Shown: positions 1 through 8,388, numbered from the stretch's first letter. The stretch: 64,000 bases of DNA from Nocardia sp. BSTN01 (GCF_015354405.1 NZ_JADKYP010000013.1:1-64000), one strand, 5' to 3'. Program-made: numbers and translations. Notes: a model not told the origin generated them from the sequence alone.

Positions 1-83
1 AATCCCGCAACAATCGGCGAGGTTTGCACGATTTCTTCACCCGGCACGAGCATCGTCACGCACCGTGGCCGGAGAGACGACGA

Positions 84-1028
84 TCAGGGATGGGCGCGCT
101 CGCGAACCGCCACCCCCATGGTCCCCGCCACCCACCGGCGGGCCCGTGCGTGGAATTCGCGCGCGAGGCCCGCCCCCGGCGCCCAGCTGTCGAATCCGTG
201 GGGCGCGCCCGGCACGATGTCGAGCTCCACCTCCACACCCGCCGCGCGAAGACGCTCCGCATAGGCCACGTCCTCATCGTGGAACAGGTCGATGGTGCCG
301 ACGCCGATCCAGGTGGGCGGGGTGCCGGTGAGGTCGTCGCGGCGGGCGGCGACGGCGAATTCGGGCACGTTCGCGCTGCCGGGTGGGATGGCGAGGTAGC
401 TGCTCCAGCCGTAGAGGTTGTTGTCGTTGGTCCAGCCGAGATGCCGCAGATCGTCCAGGTCGCGGCGGGCGGCGGTGCGGTCGTCGAGCATCGGCGCGCT
501 CAGCCAGAGGGCGGCGGGGCGGGAGCCGCCGTCGGCGACCAGCCGCTGGCACAGGCAGGCAGCCAGGCCGCCACCGGCGCTCTGTCCGCCGAGCACCACC
601 CGGGCGGGGTCGACTCCGAATCGGGAAGCGTTGCGCTGCAACCACATCCATGCGATCCAGCAGTCCTGCAGGGGAGCCGGGAAGGGATGTTCGGGTGCGA
701 GGCGGTAGTCGACCGAGACGATCGTGACGCCGAGGTCGCGGGCGGTGATCGAGCAGAAGGTGTCGTCCTGAACCGGGCTGCCGAGGACGTAGCCGCCGCC
801 GTGAACCCACAACACCGCGACCGGCGAATGTGCACCGGTGGGGCGATAGATCCGCAGCGGTACGCGGCCGGCCGCGAGATGCTCGATGCGCACGCCCGCG
901 ATTCGCCGGGCGGGCCGGTGGGCGGCGGCCAGGCGCACCAGGCGTAATGCCCAGCGGCGGCCGATCGCCAGCGGCGGCAACCAGCGCGCGGGTCCGCGCA
1001 GTTCCGGCGCTACGAGAGACAGGTCCAT
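84..1028 (-). CDS. Alpha/beta hydrolase, hormone-sensitive-lipase-type esterase
   Basis: Predicted cytoplasmic carboxylesterase of 314 residues. The oxyanion-hole motif HGGG lies at residues 76-79, the nucleophile is Ser150 in GGQSAGG, and Asp247 and His277 (in GAPHGFD) complete the triad; this is the HSL (lipase family IV) pattern. The ATG follows a GGAGATCGCG ribosome site. The gene lies downstream of the thiolase operon in the same direction but is separated by 85 bases that hold a palindrome, so it may have its own promoter. The natural ester is unknown; in this setting it could release an alcohol or acid, or hydrolyse a lactone, for the catabolic genes. The fold is certain and the substrate is not. 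Confidence 0.9.
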   Translation of the reverse strand: MDLSLVAPELRGPARWLPPLAIGRRWALRLVRLAAAHRPARRIAGVRIEHLAAGRVPLRIYRPTGAHSPVAVLWVHGGGYVLGSPVQDDTFCSITARDLGVTIVSVDYRLAPEHPFPAPLQDCWIAWMWLQRNASRFGVDPARVVLGGQSAGGGLAACLCQRLVADGGSRPAALWLSAPMLDDRTAARRDLDDLRHLGWTNDNNLYGWSSYLAIPPGSANVPEFAVAARRDDLTGTPPTWIGVGTIDLFHDEDVAYAERLRAAGVEVELDIVPGAPHGFDSWAPGAGLAREFHARARRWVAGTMGVAVRERAHP

Positions 1029-1047
1029 CGCGATCTCCTTCTCACAC

Positions 1048-1069
1048 CCGAAACGAAACTATAGTTCGG
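1048..1069. promoter_or_regulatory. Palindromic operator-like site before the esterase
   Basis: Outer arms CCGAA and TTCGG enclose a perfect AACTATAGTT core (1057-1066). It lies 20-41 bases upstream of the esterase start, where a repressor or a promoter element would sit. No particular regulator can be assigned. Confidence 0.4.
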
Positions 1070-1113
1070 ACAGGTGTCCCACAGCGGCCGATTGCCGGGT
1101 AGCGCAGCCACAT

Positions 1114-1497
1114 TCACCCGGGGCAGACGATCCGCACCGAGGGCGGCCGGAGGAATTGCGACCGCGCGGGCACCACCGCGAGCAGGCTCTTGCGCCGCGC
1201 GAGGGCCACCGCGTGCCCGACGGCGCCGAAGGGCAGGTGCTGCCACGTCCAGTTGCAGCCGTGCGGCGACAGCAGCATCGCGGTCTGCGCGAAATCGGCA
1301 TGTTCGACCTGTTCGGCGTCGACGAACATGCCGACCATGATCGAACTCACCAGCGCCGGAGCCAGCGTCCCGTCACAGACGACATGCACGGTCCCGTCGC
1401 GGCCGACATAGCGTGCGGCCCAATCCAATACGACACGCCGCCGGGCCACCCGCCCGGTGACGAGCGCGACGACCTCGGATTCGCAGCGCGGAGACAT
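1114..1497 (-). CDS. Uncharacterised 127-aa protein, last gene of the thiolase operon
   Basis: Not recognised. The ATG begins one base after the thiolase stop codon, so the two are translated as a unit. The product is soluble-looking, without signal peptide or membrane helix. It has several Cys (positions about 5, 41 and 125), an aromatic stretch CNWTWQHLPFG near residue 80, and a basic C-terminal third. Nothing suggests an enzyme motif. Being the distal partner of a thiolase and a thiolase-like/OB-fold protein it may be an accessory subunit, but that is inference from position only. A real gene is supported by tight coupling and by codon use matching its neighbours. Confidence 0.6.
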   Translation of the reverse strand: MSPRCESEVVALVTGRVARRRVVLDWAARYVGRDGTVHVVCDGTLAPALVSSIMVGMFVDAEQVEHADFAQTAMLLSPHGCNWTWQHLPFGAVGHAVALARRKSLLAVVPARSQFLRPPSVRIVCPG

Positions 1498-1498
1498 C

Positions 1499-2659
1499 TC
1501 AGCCGTGGGGACCCTCCAGAATCGTCACCGCCGACACCGCCGTGGGGCCACCGAGGTTGTGCGCCAACCCGATTCGCGCCCCGTCGACCTGGTTGACGGC
1601 GTGGCCGCGCAACTGCTCGAACAACTCCACGCATTGCGCCACACCCGTCGCCCCCGGCGGATGGCCCTTGGATTTCAATCCGCCGCTCGGATTCACCGGC
1701 AGCGCACCGCCCACGCTGGTCGCGCCCGTGTCGACCAGTTTGCAGGCCTCGAAACGGTCGGCGAAGCCGAGGTCCTCGTAACTGATCAACTCGATGCCGG
1801 TGAAGAAGTCGTGCACCTCCGCGACATCGATATCGGCCGGGGTCAGCCCCGCCATCGCGAAGGCCTGTTTCGCGGCGCGGACCGTCGCCGGGAAGCTGGT
1901 CATATCCCGTTTGTGCTGGTGCATCACCGAATCCAGGCCCAGGCCCACTCCCCGGATCCAGACCGGCCGATCCGTGTAGCGGTCCACCACGTCGTCGGCG
2001 GCGAGGATCAGTGCGGCGGCGCCGTCGCTCTGCGGGGCGCAGTCGTACACGCCGAACGGATCCACCACCGTCGGAGCCGCGAGAACCTGCTCCAATGAGA
2101 TCTCGAAACGCAAGCGCGCCTTGGGATTCGACACGCCGTGCCGGTGGTTCTTCACCGCGATCATGCCCAGATGTTCGCGCCCGGCCGGGGATTCGTGCAG
2201 ATAGCGGGCGACGTGCAGGGCGAAGCCGGCCGGTGCGATCAGGCCCAGGGGATAGTCCCACGCCATATCGCGGGTCATCGCCTCCCACTCCCAGAGCATG
2301 TCCTTGGAGGCCGTTTCGCGGAGTTTGTCCGCGCCGATGACGAGTGCCACATCGCAGGCGCCGGAGGCGATGCCGAACAGGGCGTTGCGCACCGCGTCAT
2401 TGCCGGTGGCACACGAGTTCTCGACCCGCGTGACCGGCAGGTCCGGCACGCCGAGCACGTCGGCCAGAATGCCCGACGGGAATCCGTCCGGGGTGCCCAT
2501 CGCGCCGAACCACGCCGCCTGCAGGTCGGATTTCGCGATGCCCTTGTCCACCGACGCCGCGCAGTCGGCGAACGCCATCGGCAGCAGATCCTTGATGCCG
2601 AGCGCGAAATGCTCGGCGAACGGTGTCATCCCCGCGCCGACCAGTGCCACCCGTCTCAT
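1499..2659 (-). CDS. SCP2-type thiolase (lipid-transfer-protein/thiolase family)
   Basis: A 386-residue thiolase, predicted to cleave a 3-ketoacyl-CoA with CoA at the end of a beta-oxidation round. The nucleophilic Cys83 is seen in NSCATG, the HDFF motif is present near residue 285, and GHPPGATG carries the C-terminal catalytic His. The usual second Cys motif is replaced by HNLGG, which is typical of SCP2/SCPx thiolases rather than FadA. The ATG follows a GGAGG site and overlaps the stop of a 24-codon micro-ORF by ATGA. The upstream partner has an OB-fold DUF35 domain, and such proteins are known to pair with SCP2-type thiolases and aldolases, so the two probably form a complex. Confidence 0.9.
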   Translation of the reverse strand: MRRVALVGAGMTPFAEHFALGIKDLLPMAFADCAASVDKGIAKSDLQAAWFGAMGTPDGFPSGILADVLGVPDLPVTRVENSCATGNDAVRNALFGIASGACDVALVIGADKLRETASKDMLWEWEAMTRDMAWDYPLGLIAPAGFALHVARYLHESPAGREHLGMIAVKNHRHGVSNPKARLRFEISLEQVLAAPTVVDPFGVYDCAPQSDGAAALILAADDVVDRYTDRPVWIRGVGLGLDSVMHQHKRDMTSFPATVRAAKQAFAMAGLTPADIDVAEVHDFFTGIELISYEDLGFADRFEACKLVDTGATSVGGALPVNPSGGLKSKGHPPGATGVAQCVELFEQLRGHAVNQVDGARIGLAHNLGGPTAVSAVTILEGPHG

Positions 2660-2740
2660 GCCGCCTCCGTAATCTGCGGGAGCGCCCGCACCCCGGTCGG
2701 CGCCACGAGCGCTGCGCGATTGTGTCTCATGCCGCCTCCG
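2653..2740 (-). repeat. Duplicated ribosome-site/start module
   Basis: A 17-base direct repeat, CGGAGGCGGCATGAGAC on the minus strand, occurs at 2724-2740 and again at 2653-2669. Each copy carries the GGAGG ribosome site, four spacer bases, and an ATGA in which one reading frame stops and the next starts. The first copy starts the micro-ORF and the second starts the thiolase. Exact identity suggests a local tandem duplication of the translation-start region, or selection for identical coupling signals. Confidence 0.75.
2656..2730 (-). CDS. 24-codon micro-ORF coupled on both sides by ATGA
   Basis: The 24-residue frame begins MRHNRAALVAPTGV and ends ITEAA. Its ATG overlaps the stop of the upstream thiolase-like/OB-fold gene and its TGA overlaps the thiolase ATG. 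It has a good GGAGG site. The peptide's first residues loosely resemble the thiolase N-terminus (MRRVALVGAG), which fits an origin by duplication of the gene start. It could be a pure coupling device that carries ribosomes across, or a small subunit. Translation is likely from the signals; function is unknown. Confidence 0.5.
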   Translation of the reverse strand: MRHNRAALVAPTGVRALPQITEAA

Positions 2741-3914
2741 AATCCGGCTCGAATGCGTACCCGTAGTCCGGCACCCCCGAGCGCACCGCGACCCGGCGCA
2801 GCACCATGCGCCCGCGGTCGCCGATGCGGACCGTGCCGGGATCGGTTCCGGTGACCTTCACCAGTGCCCGCACGTCCACCTCGTCGAGTTCGACGATCAC
2901 CAGCGAATACGGCGTCCGCAACCCGGGTACCGGCACGTGGACCGTCACCTCGGTGTACACGGTTCCGGTGCGCGGCAACGGAATCAGCGTGTAGTCGGTG
3001 CTGAGCCGGCCGTCCTCGCCGAGGCTGTAGCGCGGCGGGAAATCCAGCTCGTCGCGGCCCGGGTGGCGACCGGCCTCCCAGCGCACCTTGGCCTCGAAGG
3101 CGCGCTCGTAGGCGGCCAGCGAGATCGGGATGTCGGCACCCGGCACCGCGACCGCCTCCGGTTCGGCTCGCACCGCCGGTTCCCGCCGATACACCCGCAC
3201 CGGCCCCGCAGACACCGTGACCCCCGACAGACTGGCCTGCTCGACCCCGACGAGCAGACCCGTCTGTCCCCAGTCGGCCAGTGCCGCAAGGGCGAACAGA
3301 CTCGACCCGGCCCCCGTCGTCGGCAGTCGCGGCGGATCGCCGACGCACAGGTGAGCCGCCTGCGCGTGGTCGACGCCCGATACGATCACCGGCGTATCCA
3401 CCCACGCTGCCGCCAGCGATGCCAGCAGGCCCCGCTCGTGCAGCAGCCGCGGATCGCCGTAGTCGTGGACGTCGCCGGTGGCATTGCGGGTGCGCACCGG
3501 CAGACTGCGCGCCACCCGGGCCGCGGTCCGCACCGCCAGTCCGCGCTCGGCGACCAGGGCCGCCGCCGCACCGGCCGGATCCAGGTCGACGCCGATGATC
3601 AGCGTGCGCGGGCGGGCGGAACTGAGCGCGTCGAGTGTCGCGGGCGCGCCGCCGAGTCGTTCGATCACCTCGAGTTCGGGATCCAGACCCAGCCCGGCCA
3701 GCAGCACCGCGGCATTGCTGCTCTCCAGCAGCGGTAGATCCCGGCTCACCACGACGACGCGCTCGACGTAGGCGGTGGCGCGCGGGGCGCCCGACAGGGC
3801 GGCCCGCCCGGCCTCCACCGCCAGGGTCACCGCATCCTCGTCCGCGCCGGGAACGCGGCCCCGAGGTCCACCCCAGCAGGGCAGATAGGTTCCGATCGAT
3901 GCGACACAGGGCAT
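2727..3914 (-). CDS. Thiolase-like/HMG-CoA-synthase-like protein with C-terminal DUF35 OB-fold
   Basis: A 395-residue two-part protein. Residues 1 to about 240 resemble the condensing-enzyme (HMG-CoA synthase/thiolase) fold, but I see no catalytic Cys motif. Residues about 285-385 match the DUF35 OB-fold: FPPRYSLGEDG, then GTVYTEVTVHVP, TPYSLVIVELDE and RIGDRGRMVLRR. In canonical DUF35 proteins the FPPR motif leads into a four-Cys zinc ribbon; here those Cys are missing. It is the second downstream gene of the CoA-transferase operon and runs into the thiolase through a micro-ORF. The likely role is a non-catalytic or channelling partner of that thiolase, by analogy with ChsH2/Ltp2-type complexes (inference). 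Confidence 0.75.
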   Translation of the reverse strand: MPCVASIGTYLPCWGGPRGRVPGADEDAVTLAVEAGRAALSGAPRATAYVERVVVVSRDLPLLESSNAAVLLAGLGLDPELEVIERLGGAPATLDALSSARPRTLIIGVDLDPAGAAAALVAERGLAVRTAARVARSLPVRTRNATGDVHDYGDPRLLHERGLLASLAAAWVDTPVIVSGVDHAQAAHLCVGDPPRLPTTGAGSSLFALAALADWGQTGLLVGVEQASLSGVTVSAGPVRVYRREPAVRAEPEAVAVPGADIPISLAAYERAFEAKVRWEAGRHPGRDELDFPPRYSLGEDGRLSTDYTLIPLPRTGTVYTEVTVHVPVPGLRTPYSLVIVELDEVDVRALVKVTGTDPGTVRIGDRGRMVLRRVAVRSGVPDYGYAFEPDSEAA

Positions 3915-3938
3915 GCCCTCAGCCTTCCTGTGTGGAAA

Positions 3939-5153
3939 CTACGTGATGGCGCCGGCGGTCTTGAGCGCGATGATGCGATCCCAGTCCAACCCCAGCTCCA
4001 GCAGTACTTCCTCGGTGTGCGCCGCGAATTCCGGCCCGGGTCCGGTATCGGGTGCGGTGAGATCGAATTGCACCGGATTGGCGACCATTTCGAGGCTGCC
4101 GACCTGCACCAGGTAGTCGTTGGCGCGAATCTGCGGATCGGAGCCGACCTGCAGGCTGTCCTGTACCGGCGCCCACGGCCCGGCCATGGTCGCCAGCTTC
4201 TCGGTCCATTCGGCGAGGGTGCGCTGTCCGATCGCCTCGCGCAGAATCGCCACGCCCGCTTCGGTATTGGCGGCGATCGACTCCGCGGTGGCGAAGCGCG
4301 GGTCGTCGGCCAGCTCCGGGCGATCGATATGGCGCATGACGTCGGCCCAGAACTTGGTGGGCTGCAACATGACCAGCGAGAGATAGCGGCCGTCGGCGGT
4401 TTCGTAGAGGCCCGAGAGCGGATTGGTCGGCGCCCCGTGCGAACCGGGTGCGGGCGCGATCAACGGCTGCCGCAGATGCGCCGACAGCGCGATGGTGTGG
4501 CCCATGGACCACAGGCCGCTGCCCAGCAGCGAGACGTCGACCACCGACGGTTCGCCGGTCCGTTCGCGTTTCAGCAGCGCCGCCGCGATGCCGCCGGCGA
4601 GATTCGTTCCGGAGATGGTGTCGCCGAAGGCCGGGCCGGGCGGGGAGATCAGGCCGTCCATCCCTTCCGGGGTGATGGTCGCGGCGACCGAGCCGCGGCA
4701 CCAGAAGGCGGTCATATCGAAACCGCCCTTGGTCGATTCCTCGCCGCGCGGTCCCAGCGCGCTGCCGCGCGCGTAGACGATATCCGGCTTCACCGCGCGG
4801 ATGTCGTCGACGTCGATACCGAATTTTGCGCGGGCCTGCGGCAGGAAGCTGGTGAGGAACACATCGGCCGTCTTGGCCAGCTCGTAGATCACCTCGCGCC
4901 CCTCGGGGACCGACATGTCCAGTCCGATACTGCGTTTGCCGCGATTGGCGTGCTCGATATTGGGGTTCGGATCGCCCTCGACCTTCAACCGGCCGATCTG
5001 GCGCAACCCACGTTGCGGATCACCGGTGCGGGCGTGCTCCACCTTCACCACGTCCGCACCCCATTCGGCCAGTACCGCACCGGCCGAGGGGACGAACCCG
5101 TACATCGCGACCTCGAGGACGCGGATGCCGTCCAGGGGTTTGCCGCCGCTCAT
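3939..5153 (-). CDS. CaiB/BaiF family (family III) CoA transferase
   Basis: A 404-residue family III CoA transferase, predicted to move CoA between carboxylic acids through an aspartyl-CoA thioester. The N-terminal LDGIRVLEVAMYGFVPSAG, the NRGKRSIGLD segment and the aspartate in GGFDMTAFW are family hallmarks. The start overlaps the stop of the aldehyde dehydrogenase as TGATG, so an acid made by that dehydrogenase could be activated directly to its CoA ester. Family III includes formyl-CoA, 2-methylacyl-CoA (racemase) and carnitine-type members; the sequence alone does not decide among them. Confidence 0.9.
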   Translation of the reverse strand: MSGGKPLDGIRVLEVAMYGFVPSAGAVLAEWGADVVKVEHARTGDPQRGLRQIGRLKVEGDPNPNIEHANRGKRSIGLDMSVPEGREVIYELAKTADVFLTSFLPQARAKFGIDVDDIRAVKPDIVYARGSALGPRGEESTKGGFDMTAFWCRGSVAATITPEGMDGLISPPGPAFGDTISGTNLAGGIAAALLKRERTGEPSVVDVSLLGSGLWSMGHTIALSAHLRQPLIAPAPGSHGAPTNPLSGLYETADGRYLSLVMLQPTKFWADVMRHIDRPELADDPRFATAESIAANTEAGVAILREAIGQRTLAEWTEKLATMAGPWAPVQDSLQVGSDPQIRANDYLVQVGSLEMVANPVQFDLTAPDTGPGPEFAAHTEEVLLELGLDWDRIIALKTAGAIT

Positions 5154-6631
5154 CAGGCCACCACCGCCGCGAAGGACTTCTGCTCGAGGAACTCCTCGAT
5201 GCCGGCCACTCCCATCTCCCGGCCGATGCCCGACTGCTTGTAGCCGCCGAAGGGGACATCGGGGTGAAAGTAGTTGCCGCCGTTGATACTCATCGTTCCG
5301 GTGCGGATGCGCCGCGCCACCGCCAGCGCTCGGCCCTCGTCGGCGGAGAACACGCCGCCCGACAGTCCGTAGATGGAGTTGTTGGCGATGCGAACCGCAT
5401 CCTCGTCGTCCTCGAACGGGATCAGGGCCAGCACCGGCCCGAACACCTCTTCCTGGGCGATCTCGCTGTCCGGGTCGACGCCCGCGAGCAGGGTCGGGGC
5501 GTAGAAATAGCCCGGGTCCACCTTCTCCCCGCCGTACACCAGTTTCGCCCCGGCCTCCACCGCGCGCTGCACGAGGCCGTGCACCTTGTCACGCTGGCGT
5601 TCCGAAATCAGCGGGCCCATATAGTTTTTCGGGTCGCCCGGATCGCCGTAGCTCACCTTGGACATGAATCCGGCGACCATCTCGGCCACCTCGTCGTGGC
5701 GTTCGCGTGGCACCAGCATGCGGGTGGTGATGGCGCAGCCCTGCCCGGCGTGGCTGCAGATGCTGAAGGCTCCGAACATCGCGGCGGTGCCGAAATCGGC
5801 GTCGTCGAGCACGACCATCGCGGATTTGCCGCCCAGTTCCAGGAAGACCCGTTTGAGCGAATCACCCGCCGCCGACATGATCTGGCGGCCGACCGCGGTG
5901 GATCCGGTGAAGCTGACGACGTCGACATCACGATGGGTGGTCAGCGTCCTGCCCACCTCGATATCCGATCCGGACAGCACGTTCACCACGCCCGCCGGAA
6001 TGTCGGTGTGCGCACCGATCACCTCGCCGAGCGCGAGTGTGGCCAGTGGCGTGTCGGGTGCGCCCTTGAGCACCACGGTGCAGCCGGCCGCCAGCGCCGG
6101 CGCCAGTTTCGCCAGCGCCAGCTGATGCGGATAGTTGTAGGCCGCGATGGCCGCGACCACACCGGAGGCCTCGCGCTCCACCCAGCGGCGGTGCATCCGG
6201 CCGCGGTCCTCCACCTCGCCCAGCTCCTCGGTGCGCGGGTAGGTGCGGGTGAGACCGGCGAAGTAGTTCACGATTTCGAACGGCGTCTCGAGCTGATTGG
6301 CGTGCGTCATCATCCGGGTCGCGCCGACCTCGGCGATGGTCAGCTCGCGCAGGTCCTCGACGTTGGCGCGCAGTGCCGCGTAGAACTGCTCGAGGCAGTG
6401 CGCGCGGAATTCGGTGTTCGTGGACCAGTCGGTGGTGTCGAAGGCCCGGCGCGCGGCCGCGATCGCCGCCTCGGTATCGGCGATGCTCGCCTCGGGCGCG
6501 TAACCGTAGACCTCTCCGGTAGCCGGGTTGAGTGAGGCGAAACTGCGCTCCCCCGCGACGAGTTCACCGTCGATCAGCATTCGTCTGGTGACGGCGCGCC
6601 CGTCGCCGGCCGTCGCGTTGCCCTGTGGCAT
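5153..6631 (-). CDS. NAD(P)-dependent aldehyde dehydrogenase (first copy)
   Basis: A 492-residue aldehyde dehydrogenase converting an aldehyde to the carboxylic acid. Catalytic residues are visible: Asn166 in AYNYP, Glu265 in LELGGKS and the nucleophile Cys299 in GQGCAITTR, with the cofactor motif FTGSTAVG at 241-248. It is the first gene of the minus-strand operon and is followed by a CoA transferase in TGATG overlap. It is transcribed divergently from the first 2-oxoglutarate dioxygenase. A second aldehyde dehydrogenase sits beside the second dioxygenase near 56 kb, so both dioxygenase/SDR pairs have one. The real substrate is unknown. Confidence 0.92.
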   Translation of the reverse strand: MPQGNATAGDGRAVTRRMLIDGELVAGERSFASLNPATGEVYGYAPEASIADTEAAIAAARRAFDTTDWSTNTEFRAHCLEQFYAALRANVEDLRELTIAEVGATRMMTHANQLETPFEIVNYFAGLTRTYPRTEELGEVEDRGRMHRRWVEREASGVVAAIAAYNYPHQLALAKLAPALAAGCTVVLKGAPDTPLATLALGEVIGAHTDIPAGVVNVLSGSDIEVGRTLTTHRDVDVVSFTGSTAVGRQIMSAAGDSLKRVFLELGGKSAMVVLDDADFGTAAMFGAFSICSHAGQGCAITTRMLVPRERHDEVAEMVAGFMSKVSYGDPGDPKNYMGPLISERQRDKVHGLVQRAVEAGAKLVYGGEKVDPGYFYAPTLLAGVDPDSEIAQEEVFGPVLALIPFEDDEDAVRIANNSIYGLSGGVFSADEGRALAVARRIRTGTMSINGGNYFHPDVPFGGYKQSGIGREMGVAGIEEFLEQKSFAAVVA

Positions 6632-6636
6632 CCCGT

Positions 6637-6676
6637 CTCCTCGTTCTATGGAAATTCCATTCTCAGCAATGGAGAA
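6637..6676. promoter_or_regulatory. AGAAT/ATTCT operator-like region in the divergent promoter
   Basis: The arms ATTCTC (6659-6664) and GAGAAT (6672-6677 approximately) face each other across seven bases, and CCATT/AATGG forms an overlapping inverted pair. Read on the minus strand the leader GAGAAT-N3-ATTTCCAT-N-GAA before the aldehyde dehydrogenase ribosome site closely matches the leader of the acyl-CoA dehydrogenase at 27324. One regulator could control both divergent operons here. Confidence 0.5.
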
Positions 6677-6834
6677 TAATGTATCCGAGAGAGTTCGGGC
6701 CCAGCAATGGCCGAACGCGCCGAACCGGACGGCTCGACCACCTCCCCGATCCCGGAACGAGCACGAATCCAGGGAAACCTTGCGGAGAAACCGCGAGCGA
6801 GAGTACGGTTCTCACATTCGGAAGGGAGATTCTT

Positions 6835-7641
6835 GTGGTTGAGACGACAGCGTTGAACCCCACCATCGGAGTGGAGGTCACCGGGGTCGAAGATCTGCAC
6901 GACGACACGGTGATCAGCCGGTGCCTCGAGGCCCTGAAGTGGCGCGGCGTGCTGGTGGTCCGCGGACTGCATCTCGACGACGAGGCCCAGCTGGCGTTCT
7001 GCCGGCGACTGGGCACCGTCCTCGCCCCCGGCGGTCGCGAAATCTTCACCATCACACTGAATCCCGAGAAGAACCGGGCCGCGAAATACCTCGAGGGCAC
7101 CTTCTTCTGGCATATCGACGACACCACCAACGACGTGCCGGCCAAGGCGACCGTGCTCACCGCACGGCACGTGGCGATGGAAGGCGGCGGCACCCAGTTC
7201 GCCAGCACCTACGCCGCCTACGAAGGTCTCTCGGAAGCCGAACGCAAGCGCTACGACACCCTGCGCGTAGTGCACAGCTTCGAGGCCTCCCAGCGGCTCG
7301 TGCACCCCGACCCGACCCCCGAGCAGGTCGCCGACTGGCGCCAATTGCCCACGCACGAAACATCATTGGTGTGGCAGCGCCGCGACGGCCGCCGTTCGCT
7401 GGTCATCGGCGCCACCGCCGACCACATCGTGGGCATGGACGCGGCGGAGAGCCGCGCACTGCTCGACGAACTGCTGGAGTGGTCGACCCAGCCGCGCTTC
7501 TCCTACACCCACGACTGGGCGGTGGGCGATCTGGTGGTGTGGGACAACACCGGCATCCTGCACCGCGCCCTGCATTACGACGCGAGCTCCGAACGCGAAC
7601 TGCACCGCACCACGATCGCCGGAGCCGAACCGTGGGCGTGA
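6835..7641 (+). CDS. TauD/TfdA-family 2-oxoglutarate/Fe(II) dioxygenase (first copy)
   Basis: A 268-residue non-haem iron dioxygenase that couples 2-oxoglutarate decarboxylation to hydroxylation. The iron triad is His93 and Asp95 in WHID, and His243 in GILHRAL, with Arg258 placed to bind 2-oxoglutarate. The GTG at 6835 is chosen because GGAAGGGAG lies six bases upstream; the frame is open further 5' but carries no conserved sequence there. It heads a ten-gene plus-strand string. The closest relative in the window is the dioxygenase at 56676, with the same neighbours. TfdA-like members hydroxylate next to a carboxylate or ether; the substrate here is unknown. Confidence 0.92.
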   Translation: MVETTALNPTIGVEVTGVEDLHDDTVISRCLEALKWRGVLVVRGLHLDDEAQLAFCRRLGTVLAPGGREIFTITLNPEKNRAAKYLEGTFFWHIDDTTNDVPAKATVLTARHVAMEGGGTQFASTYAAYEGLSEAERKRYDTLRVVHSFEASQRLVHPDPTPEQVADWRQLPTHETSLVWQRRDGRRSLVIGATADHIVGMDAAESRALLDELLEWSTQPRFSYTHDWAVGDLVVWDNTGILHRALHYDASSERELHRTTIAGAEPWA

Positions 7642-8342
7642 GAACAGCGGTGGTCACCGGCGGCGCGTCCGGGATCGGCCTGGCGGTGGCGAATCGGTTG
7701 CGCGCCGACGGTTTTCAGGTCGCCACCCTCGACATCAAACCCGGCGACTCCGAATTCGACCACACCGCCGACGTCACCGACCGCGCCCAGATCGACGCCG
7801 CGCTCACCGCGATCCGCGAGCGGCTGGGCCCGGTGACGGTGCTGGTGAACTCCGCCGGCGCGGAGGGCTATCGCCGGTTCGCGAATCTGAGCTTCGAACA
7901 GTGGGAGCGCACCATCGCGGTGAACCTGCACGGGGTGTTCCACACCATCCAGGCCGTCCTGCCCGATATGCGGGCCGCCCGGTGGGGCCGGATCGTCAAC
8001 ATCTCCTCCTCCAGCACCCATTCCGGGCAACCGTTCATGTCGCACTACGTCTCGGCGAAGTCGGCGGTCAACGGGCTCACGAAATCGCTGGCGCTGGAAC
8101 TGGGCCCCGAAGGTATCACCGTGAACGCGGTCCCACCCGGGTTCATCGATACCCCGATGCTGCGCAAGACCGAACAGGCGCAGCTGCTCGGCGGAACCAT
8201 CGATGACCACATCGCCCGCACTCCGGTCCGCCGGGTCGGCCGGCCCGAGGACATCGCCGCCGCCTGCGCGTTCCTCGTCTCCGAGGAAGCCGGCTACATC
8301 ACCGGCCAGATCCTCGGCGTCAACGGGGGCCGCAACACGTAA
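7632..8342 (+). CDS. SDR dehydrogenase, partner of the first dioxygenase
   Basis: A 236-residue short-chain dehydrogenase/reductase with TGGASGIG at the N-terminus, an NSAG motif and the YVSAK active site. I chose GTG 7632 because GGAG lies seven bases upstream and because it makes the N-terminus line up with the paralogue at 57491 (M-x-x-R-T-A-x-V-TGG); GTG 7638 is the alternative. It overlaps the dioxygenase end. The C-terminal half, including DIAAACAFLVSEEAGYITG, is nearly identical to the paralogue. It probably oxidises the alcohol made by the dioxygenase (inference from pairing). Confidence 0.9.
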   Translation: MGVRTAVVTGGASGIGLAVANRLRADGFQVATLDIKPGDSEFDHTADVTDRAQIDAALTAIRERLGPVTVLVNSAGAEGYRRFANLSFEQWERTIAVNLHGVFHTIQAVLPDMRAARWGRIVNISSSSTHSGQPFMSHYVSAKSAVNGLTKSLALELGPEGITVNAVPPGFIDTPMLRKTEQAQLLGGTIDDHIARTPVRRVGRPEDIAAACAFLVSEEAGYITGQILGVNGGRNT

Positions 8343-8388
8343 CCGGCGCGGAACGCGCTGAGGCACAACACAACCGAAAGGACCACCA

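Noticed and set aside
3930-5243. Long open frame on the plus strand opposite the CoA transferase (437 codons)
   Set aside because: It is antisense to a clear CoA transferase, is rich in Arg, Asp, His and Gly without domain features, and is expected in very high-GC DNA.
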